DNA of 64,000 nucleotides from Oreohelix idahoensis (taxonomy: Eukaryota; Mollusca; Gastropoda; Stylommatophora; Oreohelicidae), in the NCBI GenBank assembly GCA_024509875.1, contig JAMPIV010012176.1, positions 1 through 64,000 on the forward strand. Reading direction: 5' to 3'. Under the pieces are notes generated by a model that saw only the letters and a list, made by a program, of their open reading frames with translations, was not told the DNA's origin and searched no databases. Position numbers and translations under genes: made by a program. Below are positions 44,640 to 55,687 of the stretch, piece after piece. Each line of letters opens with the position of its first letter. The stretch's first letter is position 1.

Positions 44640-45130
44640 GTAGCCGCTGACCGTCAAAGCAGTCAGTAGCCATCACGGCTGGTGGCGTCTTGTAGGGCAA
44701 CAACAAATTGATTCCACTTTGCTCGGTCGGTGGCCATCCTTCGTACAGTGCCCCAACTCTGGTTCATTCCCTGCATCTCAGCCTCCACAGTCCTCCGCCA
44801 GGTTGTTTTTAGTCGGCCTCTCTTTCATTTTCCTTCAGGGGTCCAAAGCATAGCTGTTCTTGTGATGGCATCGGGGTCTCTTCTGAGGACATGACCAACC
44901 CAGCTCCAGCGTCTGCCAGCTATGATGGTGTTCATGTCCTCTTGCTTGCTACGAGTAAGCAGATCTTGGTTAGTGATGGTATTCGGCCAAAAGATTCGGT
45001 GAATTTTTTTAGGCATGTTGTGTGAAAGGAGGACAATTTCGACATTTCCTTCTTTGTAACTCTCCAGCATTCCGCACCATAGAGAACCACAGAAAGCACA
45101 CAGCTCTGATATAATCTTAATTTAATATTT
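44640..45130 (-). pseudogene. LINE C-terminal fragment (family D, copy 3)
   Basis: Minus strand: SCVLSVVLYGAECWRVTKKE (about 45100), PNTITNQDLLTRSKQEDMNT (about 44960), RRWSWVGHVLRRDPDAITRT and WTPEGK (44825), then a shifted frame with NQSWGT- and AKWNQFVVAL-like tail coding to about 44690. It is the best copy of family D. Frame changes at about 44940 and 44825. Confidence 0.85.
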
Positions 45131-46360
45131 CTTGCGTGTGTCAAATATTTCTTCAAATATTTCTTCAAATAGTTCTTGCAGTTGTCAAATATTTTATGCA
45201 AATATTTCTTTCATGTGTCAAATATTTCCTCAAACGTTTTGCCAGTTGTCAAATATTTCTTCAAATTTTTTGTCCACTTGTCAAATATTTCTTATAGTTG
45301 TCAAATATTTCTCAAAATTTTTTTCCACTTGTCAAAAAGTTCTTCCAGTTGTCAAATATTTCTGCAAATAAATATTGTAGCTGGCAAAAAGTTCTTCCAG
45401 TTGTCAAATATTTCTTCAAACGTTTTGCCAGTTGTCAAATATTTCTTCCAGTTGTAAAATGTTTCTTCAAACGTTTTGCCAGTTGTCAAATATTTCTTCA
45501 AATTTGTTTGTCCACTTGTCAAATATTTCTTACAGGTGTCAAATATTTCTTCAAATTTCTTTTCCACTTGTCAAATATTTCTTACTGTTGTCAAATATTT
45601 ATGCGAATAATTCTTGCAGCTGTCAAAAGTTTCTTCCAGTTGTCAAATATTTCTTCAAATGTTTCTTGCATGTGTCAAATATTTCTTCCAGTTGTCAAAT
45701 ATTTGTTCAAACGTTTTGCCAGTTGTCAAATATTCCTTCCAGTTGTCAAATATTTCTTCAGATGTTTTGCCAGTTGTCAAATATTTCTTCCAGGTGTCAA
45801 ATATTTCTTCAAATTGTTTGCCAGTTGTCAATTTTTTATCCACTTGTCAAATAGTTCTCGTAGCTGTCAAAAATTTCTTCCAGTTGTCAACCATTTCTTC
45901 AAATGTTTTGCCAGTTGTCAAATATTTCTTCAAATGTTTCTTGCGTGTGTCAAATATTTCTTCATATTTTTTGCACTTATCAAATATTTCTTCAAATTTT
46001 GTTTGACCACTTGTCAAATATTTCTTACAGTTGTCAAACGTTTTTGCCATGTATTAAACGTTTCTTCAAACGGGTCTTTCATGTGGCAAATAGTTCTTAC
46101 CGTTGTCACATATTTCATCAAATGACTAATCCGGTTGTCAATATTTCTCGCAGCTGTCAAATACGTCATTAAATATGTTTTCATTAAATTTTTTTTCCTG
46201 TTGTCAGTACTTGACAATTCAAATAAACCTTGCAGCTGTCAACAATTTCTTCCAGTTGTCAAATGTTTCTTACAGATGTCAAATAATTCCTGCATCTGTC
46301 AAAAATTTCTTCCAGTTGTCAAATATTTCTTAAAATATTTCTGCTAGTTGCCAAACATCT
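45131..46360. repeat. Degenerate ~20/40-bp minisatellite
   Basis: Alternating blocks of GTTGTCAAATATTTCTTCCA and CAAATATTTCTTCAAACGTT, plus GTTTTGCCA, with many variants (TGCATG, TCCACT, TCGCAG). Long frames on both strands, up to 275 residues (45298-46125), are by-products of the repeat and low stop density. It directly abuts the LINE at its left end. Confidence 0.9.
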
Positions 46361-46369
46361 CTTCAAAGG

Positions 46370-46914
46370 CGACCATCTTTCATGCGGCGGATATGGCCAA
46401 GCCAGCGTAGTCTTCCCTGTCTCAGCCGGGTATACAGGCTTTGAAGGCCAGCACGTGACAACACCTCGACATTTGGCACTTTATCTTTCGACGAAATGCC
46501 GAGGAGGTGGAGCAGACACGGTAGATGGAAGGTATTGAGCCTCCTTTCTTGCTTAGCATAGATTGTCCAGGTCTCACTACCATATAGAAGGGTACTGGGG
46601 ATGCAGGCGTTATATACCGCAGCTTTGGTCGTCGTTGTGAGTTTGGAGTTTCCCCAAACACGTGATGTGAGGCGGGCAAAGGTAGCTGCAGCTTTGTCAA
46701 TGCGACTGTCAATTTATGTATCCAGAGAGAGTTTGTCATTGATGATAGACACAAGGTATGTGTGTGGTGCATCACTGCCAACTCATAATTATCGATAGTG
46801 ATAACTGGTGCAGCACCTACCTCTTGACTCAGCACATTTGTTTTCTTTAGACTTATTGTGAGGTCAAAGGCCTTGCATGCTTTGGTGACGCGATTCACCG
46901 AGCTCTTTCTAGCA
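46370..46914 (-). pseudogene. LINE thumb/C-terminal fragment (family F)
   Basis: Minus strand: VTKACKAFDLTISLKKTNVL and an ITIDNYEL block (about 46880-46790), then in shifted frames ATFARLTSRVWGNSKLTTTT (about 46660) and ACIPSTLLYGSETWTIYAK (about 46580), and finally LRWLGHIRRM (about 46400). This is the part after the RT active site in an RTE-like LINE. At least two frameshifts. Its upstream end is fused to an integrase fragment. Confidence 0.82.
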
Positions 46915-47045
46915 TCAGATACGAACTGGGATCCCCGATCAGCTAGTATGTTTTCGAGAAAACCCAATCTGTTGAATACTAAAAATAGCACATCCGCGGA
47001 ACGTGACGAAGGCCCGGAGTGGATGTAGGGATTCTCAAAATGTGG
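46915..47045 (-). pseudogene. Gypsy integrase fragment
   Basis: Minus strand reads RLGFLENILADRGSQFVSDA, the conserved block around the second catalytic aspartate of an LTR-element integrase (usual form TDRGTQF.S). Decayed sequence matching the preceding block runs to about 47040. Only about 40 residues survive. It is in frame with the neighbouring LINE piece, giving a chimeric 189-residue frame (46422-46991). Confidence 0.7.
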
Positions 47046-47077
47046 AGACTATCACAGTAAATTGGAGAAGACATCAC

Positions 47078-48040
47078 ACAAAAAAACTGATATCCCTTTC
47101 TTATAGCCATCTGTTTAAACAACGAGGTAGTTCATTCACTCCAGATGTTCTTATAGTCATGTAACAAAGCAAACTGATATCCCTTTCTTACAGCCCGCTG
47201 TTTATACAACGAGGTAGTTCATTCACTCCAGATCTTCTTATTATCATGTACAAAAACAAACTGATATTCCTTTCTTACAGCCAGCTGTTTATACAACGAG
47301 GTAGTTCATTCACTCTAGATCTTCTTATAGTCATGTACAAAAACACACTGATATCCCTTTCTTACAGCCAACTGTTTATACAACGAGGTAGTTCATTCAC
47401 TCCAGATCTTCTTAAAGTCATGTACAAAACACACTGGTATCCCTTTCTTACAGCCAACTGTTTATACAACGAGGTAGTTCATTCACTCCAGATTTTCTTA
47501 TAGTCATGTACAAAAACAAACTGATATCCCTTTCTTACAGCCATCTGTTTATACAATGAGGTAGTTCATTCACTCCAGATCTTCTTATACTCATGCACAA
47601 AAACAAACTGATATCCCTTTCTTACAGCCAGCTATTTATTCACCGACGTAGTTCATTAACTCCAGATCTTCCTATAGTCATGTACAAAAACAAACTGATA
47701 TCCCTTTCTTACAGCCAACTGTTTATACAACGAGGTAGTTCATTCACTCCAGATCTTTCTATAGTCATGTAAAAAAACAAACTGATATCCCTTTCTTACA
47801 GCCAACTGTTTATACAACGAGGTAGTTCATTCACTCCAGATCTTCCTATAGTCATGTACAAAAACAAACTGATATCCCTTTCTTACAGCCAACGGTTTAT
47901 ACAACGAGGTAGTTCATTCACTCCAGATCTTCATATAGTCATGTACAAAAACACGCTGATATCCCTTTTGTACAGCCAACTGTTTATACAACGAGGTAGT
48001 TCATTCACTCCAGATCTTCTTATAGTCATGTACAAAAACG
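47078..48040. repeat. 87-bp minisatellite (~11 units)
   Basis: Units contain CTGATATCCCTTTCTTACAG, then CCAACTGTTTATACAACGAG and GTAGTTCATTCACTCCAGAT. Near-constant unit length; 87 is a multiple of three, so one frame stays open over several units. Not a gene. Confidence 0.95.
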
Positions 48041-48204
48041 AACAAGATAATTTTTTTGTATGGGACCGATCAATATAATAACACGTTTCTCGGCTTATTT
48101 AATGGTGTCATCATTGTAGATGGTGTGAGTCAACAATAAACTTATGTTGTTAGAACAGCACAGCCTCGTTAAAGTAATGATTTTAATAACAGAAAATTTT
48201 TAAT
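48041..48204. other. Spacer before LTR element
   Basis: AT-rich, no feature recognised. Confidence 0.4.
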
Positions 48205-48208
48205 ATAT
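48205..48208. repeat. Target-site duplication, left (ATAT)
   Basis: ATAT before the left LTR is repeated after the right LTR at 55684-55687. Four bases in AT-rich DNA is weak on its own but fits the LTR ends exactly. Confidence 0.6.
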
Positions 48209-49205
48209 TGTGCCCGCGTCAGTTGAATGCGGCACTAGTAGTTATATTGATTTTATGTAGTCAGAGTTAATCCTTTATATGTTGTTGTGGTTCAAGTGCT
48301 GACTGGCGTTCCGCCAGAGATGGTGATACTTGACCTTTTGTTATTTGTTTCAACCCAGGAATGTTCTTCCCTTTAAGTTTGGTGATAAGCAAAACAGTTT
48401 CAGCACAACAACGTATATCCACAAGAAATTATTGTAAAGTTCCACAAACAGCAATGTAGAAAAATTCAATTAGAGTTTATTGATGTAATTAGACAAACAC
48501 TGTAAATTTCACAATGATGATTGGTTATCCGATATGAAAAAAATATGTAATCCAACTGAATAATGTAGGTACATCCATATAGAATAATATATGTATATCC
48601 ACAAGAAATAATTTACTGATTTGTTTACTCAAAAACTTGTCTTGGTATCCTCAAAGACGAAGTTCACCTAACGCTATCTGTAAAAATCCTCTAGTCTAAA
48701 ATCATGGTATCCTTGGAATCATAAATCCTAAAATCGCTGCCAATCGCCCACAACTCTTCTATTTATACTATTTCTTCTTTTTTTCCCGCCTTTTTTCACA
48801 CGACTCGTCCTTTTTTTCCACACGACACAATAGTTAACATTTGCACTCCGTTCCTCAGCTTTCAGACCTTTTTTGCACACGACATTCTGTTATTTCGACT
48901 TTATTTTCACATGTGTGATCTTTTCCAACTTAACATTAGGATAAAAAAAAACCCAGATCACACAAACATTCATTTCCCACTTTCGCGCTTATAAAACCCA
49001 TTCATTATTACCTGTGATTGACCTACGTTTACCCTGTCAGAGCAGTAACGGCAACTGAACTTTGAATGAATGCTGCGTTTTGTGTAAAAACGTCTTATTT
49101 GCATTTAAGGTATGTCATTCTTACATGTATCATCTTCTAGCACATATAAACGCTTAGCGTTAAAGTAGGAGGGACAAAGCTAGCGTGAAAGGTCAATCGG
49201 TCACA
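48209..49205 (-). repeat. 3' LTR of Gypsy element
   Basis: A 997-bp repeat whose ends on the plus strand are TGTGCCCGC...GGTCACA, so TG...CA in both directions. It is nearly identical to 54696-55683; I count roughly seven mismatches. On the coding (minus) strand it begins TGTGACCG. TA-rich and T-run patches inside may hold the promoter and polyadenylation signals, but I cannot place them. Confidence 0.92.
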
Positions 49206-49818
49206 TACGTCCCTGGCCACACAAATGTATCCCAGAGGGAGACATTTGCGTACTATCAACTAAGTACCTCATGCTAGTGACTGTTATAAACCACTAACCT
49301 ATTGGTAGAGTCTCTAAGAGAGAAAAAAAGAAAAAGGTTAAAAAAAAGGTTCGTAAAACGAGGGATCCCAGTATATTTATAATGCGTAAAACGGGGGATA
49401 TATACAATTTGTTAATACACTTCGCCATTGAACAGTATTGATGTACACTACTTCTTAACAATATCAATATGAACAACGCTGTGCGTTAGTCATCACCATA
49501 ATGATAACATACTTAATGATAACATTTAAATAAAATTTAACAAAAATATAAATAAAAAAATTTTTTTTAAAAATATAAATAAAAAAAAATTAAAAAAATA
49601 ATCGCGTACGATTTTCATGGGTTGTGCAAACAACAGAAATAAAAACAAAACAAAAAACAAAAAAATGCTTTGACAATATTTAACAGAATTGACTAATATT
49701 CATTAAGTATTTAACAATCTTAAAATGTAGTTGCTGCAACGAACATCAGCCTAACAGCATAGAACTAATGGTCAAACATCAGACCTTGGGATGCAAAAAA
49801 AAATGTAATATACGAGCT

Positions 49819-49931
<113 letters not shown>

Positions 49932-50747
49932 GAATAAACATACATGGCAATGTTGATCTATAAATTTATTATTAAAAATATGAACTGGAGCTGTACGCTC
50001 TCGTAATTGTCAATATAGAACGTGGTAAATATAATACAATCATATGATACAGGCGACCCCAATCCTGCCACTGCGGTCAGTGATTTACCAGGATGTATAT
50101 GGGTCTTAAACACCAAAAATCTGGACAAATTTGGTGAACTGTCTATGTGTTGGTCGTAAAATATAAATATAGCATTATTAATCTGGTTACATGGAGATAC
50201 AACGTATTTATTTAAAAATGTCTCTAATCTCCAACTTATGTAATAGTCGTTACTATGAGGGAGGACAACTATACCGATACAAAAACTTATCGGGTGTTGG
50301 AGTATGAACTATCTCAGTTACCCTGAACAAAGTACCAAACTGTTTATAGGTTCGTCATCAAATATAAAATCCGCATACAAATGCAAGTTCATAATAATGG
50401 ACAACAATTTGTCAAGAAAATATACTGTAGCGTTCCGCTTACAACGTGACAAATGGTCAGAAAAATACAGGTACATCAATATGTGATGTTTATTTCTCAA
50501 TTCAAGGTTTATCAACATGTGAACATATCCGTTATCATGTTAGCGATTTCCCATGAAATCGTCATCGTTTGCATGTAACAATGTAGTATTTCGCCAATCC
50601 GCGAACTGTGTTGATTAGCATATAAGTTTTACCCAACTTGCAAAATACTCGCATATCACCAAGTCAAATTTAGGTGAAAATATATATGTCTCAGTTATTT
50701 AATGGAGGGGAAAGGGGAGGGATGTATATTGGGATAAATGACGGAGT

Positions 50748-51158
50748 ATGGTTTATCACCGTGGGAGGGTGTTGAGGATTGTGCGCCATTTTCCAGTACT
50801 CATTCAGCTGAGGTGGTTGTGGTGCAACCATGCGAATGCTGCAGACATTCACATGCTTGCAAACCCCGAAACAATCCTAAACAGAGGGGAACAATGTCCT
50901 CATTATCTTTTACCGATGTCCGCTGTGGACATTTCATCTTCTTGTACACATGGTATTTATACACTAAACCGCTTAAAATTCAAAACACCAACTATGCTAG
51001 GCACAATCAATAGTCCTGACACTCTAGTTCGTCGGGTCATGACCTCTGGTGTGTCTCACTGGATTCAGGAATGCGAGAAGGGGTGTTTCCCAGACTACGA
51101 AGAATTATTTATAGAATTTGATAGACACGTCAACATAGGTAAATTCCTTTTGAAGTAG
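50748..51158 (+). other. Unassigned 136-residue open frame
   Basis: Opposite in strand to the surrounding Gypsy pol. The C-terminal half, with SPDTLVRRVMTSGVSHWIQE and KGCFPDYEELFIEFDRH, looks protein-like (balanced composition, aromatic and charged residues). The N-terminal half overlaps another open frame (50738-51013), so one of them is spurious. I do not recognise a family. It may be chance or a fragment of an unknown element. Confidence 0.25.
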
Positions 51159-52132
51159 GGGATTGCTCGGAAAGGAGCGTCGATTTAGAAACGCTCCGTC
51201 TGTGATGGAGATGACAGGAGATGAAAACGCCTTTGGATGTGAAGGGAAGAATACATTTGACGTCTGATTCGTCATATATCTGTGAGAAAGGGTCGTCTGT
51301 TTGAATAACGTGAGAAGCCATATATGATCATTCAGGTTGTAAACAGCATCATTAAGAAAAAATCGCCAAAATACATTCTCGATGCGATTGAACATTATAA
51401 AACGGCCTTTCCATAACACAAAAGGAAAGCGGTGAGTTAACACATTAAAAAAGAAAAAAACTCTGTGTCACAATGGAAAAATATGTGTGTGCGTACAGTG
51501 TGTTTGCTTTTGTCACTAAATTCATCAAGAAGGGAAAAAGAACAAAAAAATAAAAACCGTTGTAAAGCATAAGTCATTTATAAAGATTTTCAAAGGCAAA
51601 AGTGGTGTAATTTGTACAGTGGGTACTCTTCTAATCATAAAGATCTCGTACCTAACACTTGTAAAAAAATTTTTTGTATAACTAGAGAACTGTGATAATT
51701 TAAAGTTCTGTTTAACCGGGATAATATAGTGTTATAGAATGTTTGCAAAAGTTCTTCAATTTCTTGACATAGCGGTGTAAAAGATGTAGTCCTAATGACA
51801 GTCCATGTCGACGAAGAATCTGAAATAATTGTATGCAATTAAAACACAGTGGTGTGACGCCATAATAACTTGTTAGTATATGTGGGTGTTGCAGACGTCG
51901 TAACTGTCAATATCGTCAGTATCATCAGTATCATCAGCAGGATCTTGACTGAGGCTGACAACTTTCTGAAAAAAATAAAATTTCCTACCAAAAACAAAAA
52001 TGGACACTAGTGACTTTAGATGATGGGGGTAACGAGGGAGAGTGCTATTTGTAGAGAGAGAGAGAGTACTTGTTGGGTACTTTAGCTGGGGTAGTACCTT
52101 TTGTTATTAGAGAAGATTGATTCTCCAATAAA

Positions 52133-53388
52133 CTAATAATCGTTGAATTGGACGCTTACGAATGTTGACATGAGGAACTTGACGATTTCCCTCAAGGTAG
52201 CTTTTGTCAATCGTTGATCACAAGAGGATGGCGCATTTCGCACCGTCGAGTGGGTGGTGGCTGCAGCCGTCGAGGGCAAGGACGAAATAGTGTTGAAATG
52301 GTGCACCTCATGCTGCGTGTTGTGGGGCTGTCTGCGTTTTCTTCGCAATTTCATACGTACTCGTATGTGCTCTTGAGGTAACCTCACAAACGTTGTTGAC
52401 GGTGGTGAGTCATCTGTTGTTCCAGAATATGGGCGCTTGTTTGCTGTTCGAGATTCAGTGTTGTCTGGACTGTTCATGCTTTCGTGGTCACTCTCGGGAT
52501 CTGCTGTATCTAGGTCAGATTCGTGTCTCAATGGAGGTGGTGGAAGAATAATATCTTCCTCAAGTGTGCATGTAGCGTTGTGTGCGTTTTCTTCATTGGC
52601 TGGTGCGTTGTGTTGAGTTTCATTATCCAGGGGCGTTTCTTCTTCACTATCCCACTGTTCATCAGAGTGGTAGTTGCTTGTTGAAGGTTGTTCATTTCTA
52701 TAGTATATTTGTTGTGCAATAGGCGGGCAGGAATCTATCCTGGTGTCTGGGTGTTCTGGAGTAACTTGCTCGGCCTGTAACCTGGTATTTCGATATTCTA
52801 TTCTTTCGCGTACCTCAGGGGGGGGGGGGGGGGGGTGGGGGGGTGGGGTATATCGTCTTCACTGTCGGACGTGCTTCTATATTGTCTCATTCTGGTGACT
52901 GCTTCACGAAATTGGTCATTTTCAGCTGTGTGCCTTTCTGCTTCTGAAACATCGTCGTCTGTGCTAGACTCAGACGTAGTGCTGGATGGTTGATAATATA
53001 ATGTAGCTTTTCTTATTGGCCTATGTGTGGTCTCTGTAGGTGGTATAATGGGTCGATGATCATCTTTTTTTAGTTGCGTGACATGGGCCTTGGTAAAGAT
53101 ATTTCTTTCTTCGTTCCAGATTTTGTAATTTGTCGGGGTTGTTTTATCTAGAATTTTGAAGCCGTCTAGCCAGCGGTTATCAAATTTGTTATCACGGACA
53201 TTCTTTCGGTAGTGCACTCTGTCGCCTATGTTAAAGCTTTCAAGCTTGACATTCTTGTCGTGTTGTTTCTGTTTCTTTACAAATGCTTTCGCAGTATTCT
53301 TATGTGCTATTTGATGAACCTTGAATTTCTCTCTTAAAATCACTTCTATGGGGTCTTCACCTACATATTTACGTTGGGGCTGTAACAT
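52133..53388 (-). pseudogene. Integrase C-terminal domain and acidic/proline-rich tail
   Basis: From 53388: a chromatin-interaction-type region with GDRVHYRKNVRDNKFDNRWL and GFKILDKTTPTNYKIW, typical of Gypsy integrase C-termini (GPY/F-like). A Ser/Thr/Glu/Asp-rich tail and a proline run follow. The run is encoded by a C-tract (52819-52850 as G on the plus strand), where the frame slips. Beyond it the reading continues open through REEIEY-like and TLEEDIILPPPPLRHESDLD stretches to the stop at 52133. Slippage or a sequencing error in the homopolymer is likely. The frames 52133-52531 and 52528-52719 are a real continuation and its shadow, respectively. Confidence 0.75.
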
Positions 53389-54100
53389 ATTATCTAGGGG
53401 AAAAGAGGGTTTCTCTTCCGTAGAGCATATAAAATGGCGACATACCAGTGGTGTCGTTTATATTCACTCTAATGGCCTCCAATGCTTGGTTGATGTAAAT
53501 ATCCCAATACTGTGTATTTCCACTGATATACTTCGCGAGAATATCATGCATGGTTGAGTGTAGGCGTTCATTTCTGCCATTTGACTGAGGGTGATATTAA
53601 CTCGTGGTAGTATGGGTAATGTTGAACCTCTGAAGCATTGCTTTGAAGGGATTCCCAACGAACTGCTTGCCGTTATCAGATATGATGCGTCTGGGACAGC
53701 CATGTCTTGGTAGGAATTCTTGGATAAAATATTCTGTAACTGTTTCAGATGTGATATTTTTGAGAGGGTAACATTCCGGCCATACTGAATACTGGTCTAC
53801 TATGTGCAAGATATATCGGTTCCCTGACTGTGTGATGGGATATGGTCCCGATATATCGATGCTGACTGTCGCCATTGGGAAATGTTCCGCTTGCATTGCT
53901 TGGAGTGGTGCTCGTGATGGTTTCATATTTCGCATTTTACAGATTCTGCATGTGTGAACATATTCAAAGACATCTCTGTATAGTGAAGTCCAATAGTATC
54001 GTCGTCTAATGATATCTAATGTCTTGTCTCTTCCAACGTGACCATTGTTATCATGAAATTGAGACAAAACCAACGGTATGCAGTTTCTTAGGTTGTTCAT
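53389..54100 (-). pseudogene. Gypsy integrase zinc finger and catalytic core
   Basis: Minus strand: HDNNGHVGRDKTLD and VHTCRICK give the HHCC zinc finger (about 54060-53940). VSIDISGPYP and IISDNGKQFVG supply the first two catalytic aspartates (about 53865 and 53690). A TAA at 53597-53599 interrupts the frame. It continues with YHPQSNGRNERLHS, which holds the catalytic glutamate (about 53560). A one-base change near 53400 shifts into the C-terminal frame. Integrase would join element DNA to the chromosome. All DDE residues are present, but two lesions break it. Confidence 0.9.
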
Positions 54101-54695
54101 GTGTCTTAGAGAGCCAATTTACTAGGGGTTGATGATCCGTCCTGATTATGAGCCTGGTTCCTCGTACATAAAAATCAAATTTCTGTATTGCATAATGGAT
54201 TGCGTATGCTTCCTTCTCTATCGTCGACCATCTCTTTTGGGACTTAGATAGAGCGTGCGAAAGAAACGCGATAGGTTTCTCATTGGGGATTTCAGGCCAA
54301 ATTGGTTTTTCGTTTAATGTAATGGGTTGGACCAAACATGCACCAATGGCGTTGTTCGAGGCGTCGGTATATAATACCATGGGTTTGGATGTGTCTGGGT
54401 GAGCAAGTAAGGGGATTGTAGTCAATGCATCCTTCAGGTATTCGAATGATTTCTGGCATTCAGGAGTCCATTTAAATCGAGCATACTTTTTTGTCAGTTC
54501 TATCAGGGGCGTAGCCGCTCGGGAGAAGTTAATTATGTGGCGTCTGTAGTACCCAATGCACCCAATGAAACCTCTCACCTGCCGTACGGTAGTGGGACTC
54601 GGCATTTCTCTGATAGCCTTTACTTTATCTTCGTCAGGACGTATTCCATCAGCATTTATAACAAAACCCAAATATTTTGTTTCTTCTTTGAGAAA
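54051..54695 (-). pseudogene. Gypsy RT connection and RNase H (N-truncated)
   Basis: Starts abruptly inside RT at FLKEETKYLGFVINADGIRP, after the catalytic YVDD region, which is missing. VRQVRGFIGCIGYYRRHI and FKWTPECQKSFEYLKDAL follow. RNase H comes next with YTDASNNAIGACL, STIEKEAYAIHYAIQKF and IRTDHQPLVNWL, three of its acidic sites. The end of RNase H is lost by a deletion near 54090 that joins it, out of frame, to integrase. The ATG at 54713 belongs to the LTR, not the gene. Confidence 0.9.
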
Positions 54696-55683
54696 GTCAG
54701 TTGAATGCGGCACTAGTAGTTATATTGATTTTATGTAGTCAGAGTTAATCCTTCATATGTTGTTGTGGTTCAAGTGCTGACTGGCGTTCCGCCAGAGATG
54801 GTGATACTTGACCTTTTGTTATTTGTTTCAACCCAGGAATGTTCTTCCCTTTAAGTTTGGTGATAAGCAAAACAGTTTCAGCACAACAACGTATATCCAC
54901 AAGAAATTATTGTAAAGTTCCACAAACAGCAATGTAGAAAAATTCAATTAGAGTTTATTGATGTAATTAGACAAACACTGTAAATTTCACAATGATGATT
55001 GGTTATCCGATATGAAAAAAATATGTAATCCAACTGAATAATGTAGGTACATCCATATAGAATAATATATGTATATCCACAAGAAATAATTTACTGATTT
55101 GTTTACTCAAAAACTTGTCTTGGTATCCTCAAAGACGAAGTTCACCTAACGCTATCTGTAAAAATCCTCTAGTCTAAAATCATGGTATCCTTGGAATCAT
55201 AAATCCTAAAATCGCTGCCAATCGCCCACAACTCTTCTATTTATACTATTTCTTCTTTTTTTCCCGCCTTTTTTCACACGACTCGTCCTTTTTTTCCACA
55301 CGACACAATAGTTAACATTTGCACTCCGTTCCTCAGCTTTTAGACCTTTTTTGCACAAGACATTCTGTTATTTCGACTTTATTTTCACATGTGTGATCTT
55401 TTTCAACTTAACATTAGGATTTAAAAAAACCCAGATCACACAAACATTCATTTCCCACTTTCGCGCTTATAAAACCCATTCATTATTACCTGTGATTGAC
55501 CTACGTTTACCCTGTCAGAGCAGTAACGGCAACTGAACTTTGAATGAATGCTGCGTTTTGTGTAAAAACGTCTTATTTGCATTTAAGGTATGTCATTCTT
55601 ACATGTATCATCTTCTAGCACATATAAACGCTTAGCGTTAAAGTAGGAGGGACAAAGCTAGCGTGAAAGGTCAAGCGGTCACA
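54696..55683 (-). repeat. 5' LTR of Gypsy element (9 bases short)
   Basis: 988 bp, near-identical to 48218-49205. It lacks the last nine bases on the coding strand (TGTGCCCGC on the plus strand), cut by the deletion that fused it to RT. On the coding strand it begins TGTGACCG. Confidence 0.92.
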
Positions 55684-55687
55684 ATAT

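Noticed and set aside
45298..46125. 275-residue open frame rich in Ser/Cys/Gln/Ile/Phe
   Set aside because: Entirely inside a minisatellite; other frames and the opposite strand are open too, and the translation only mirrors the DNA repeat.
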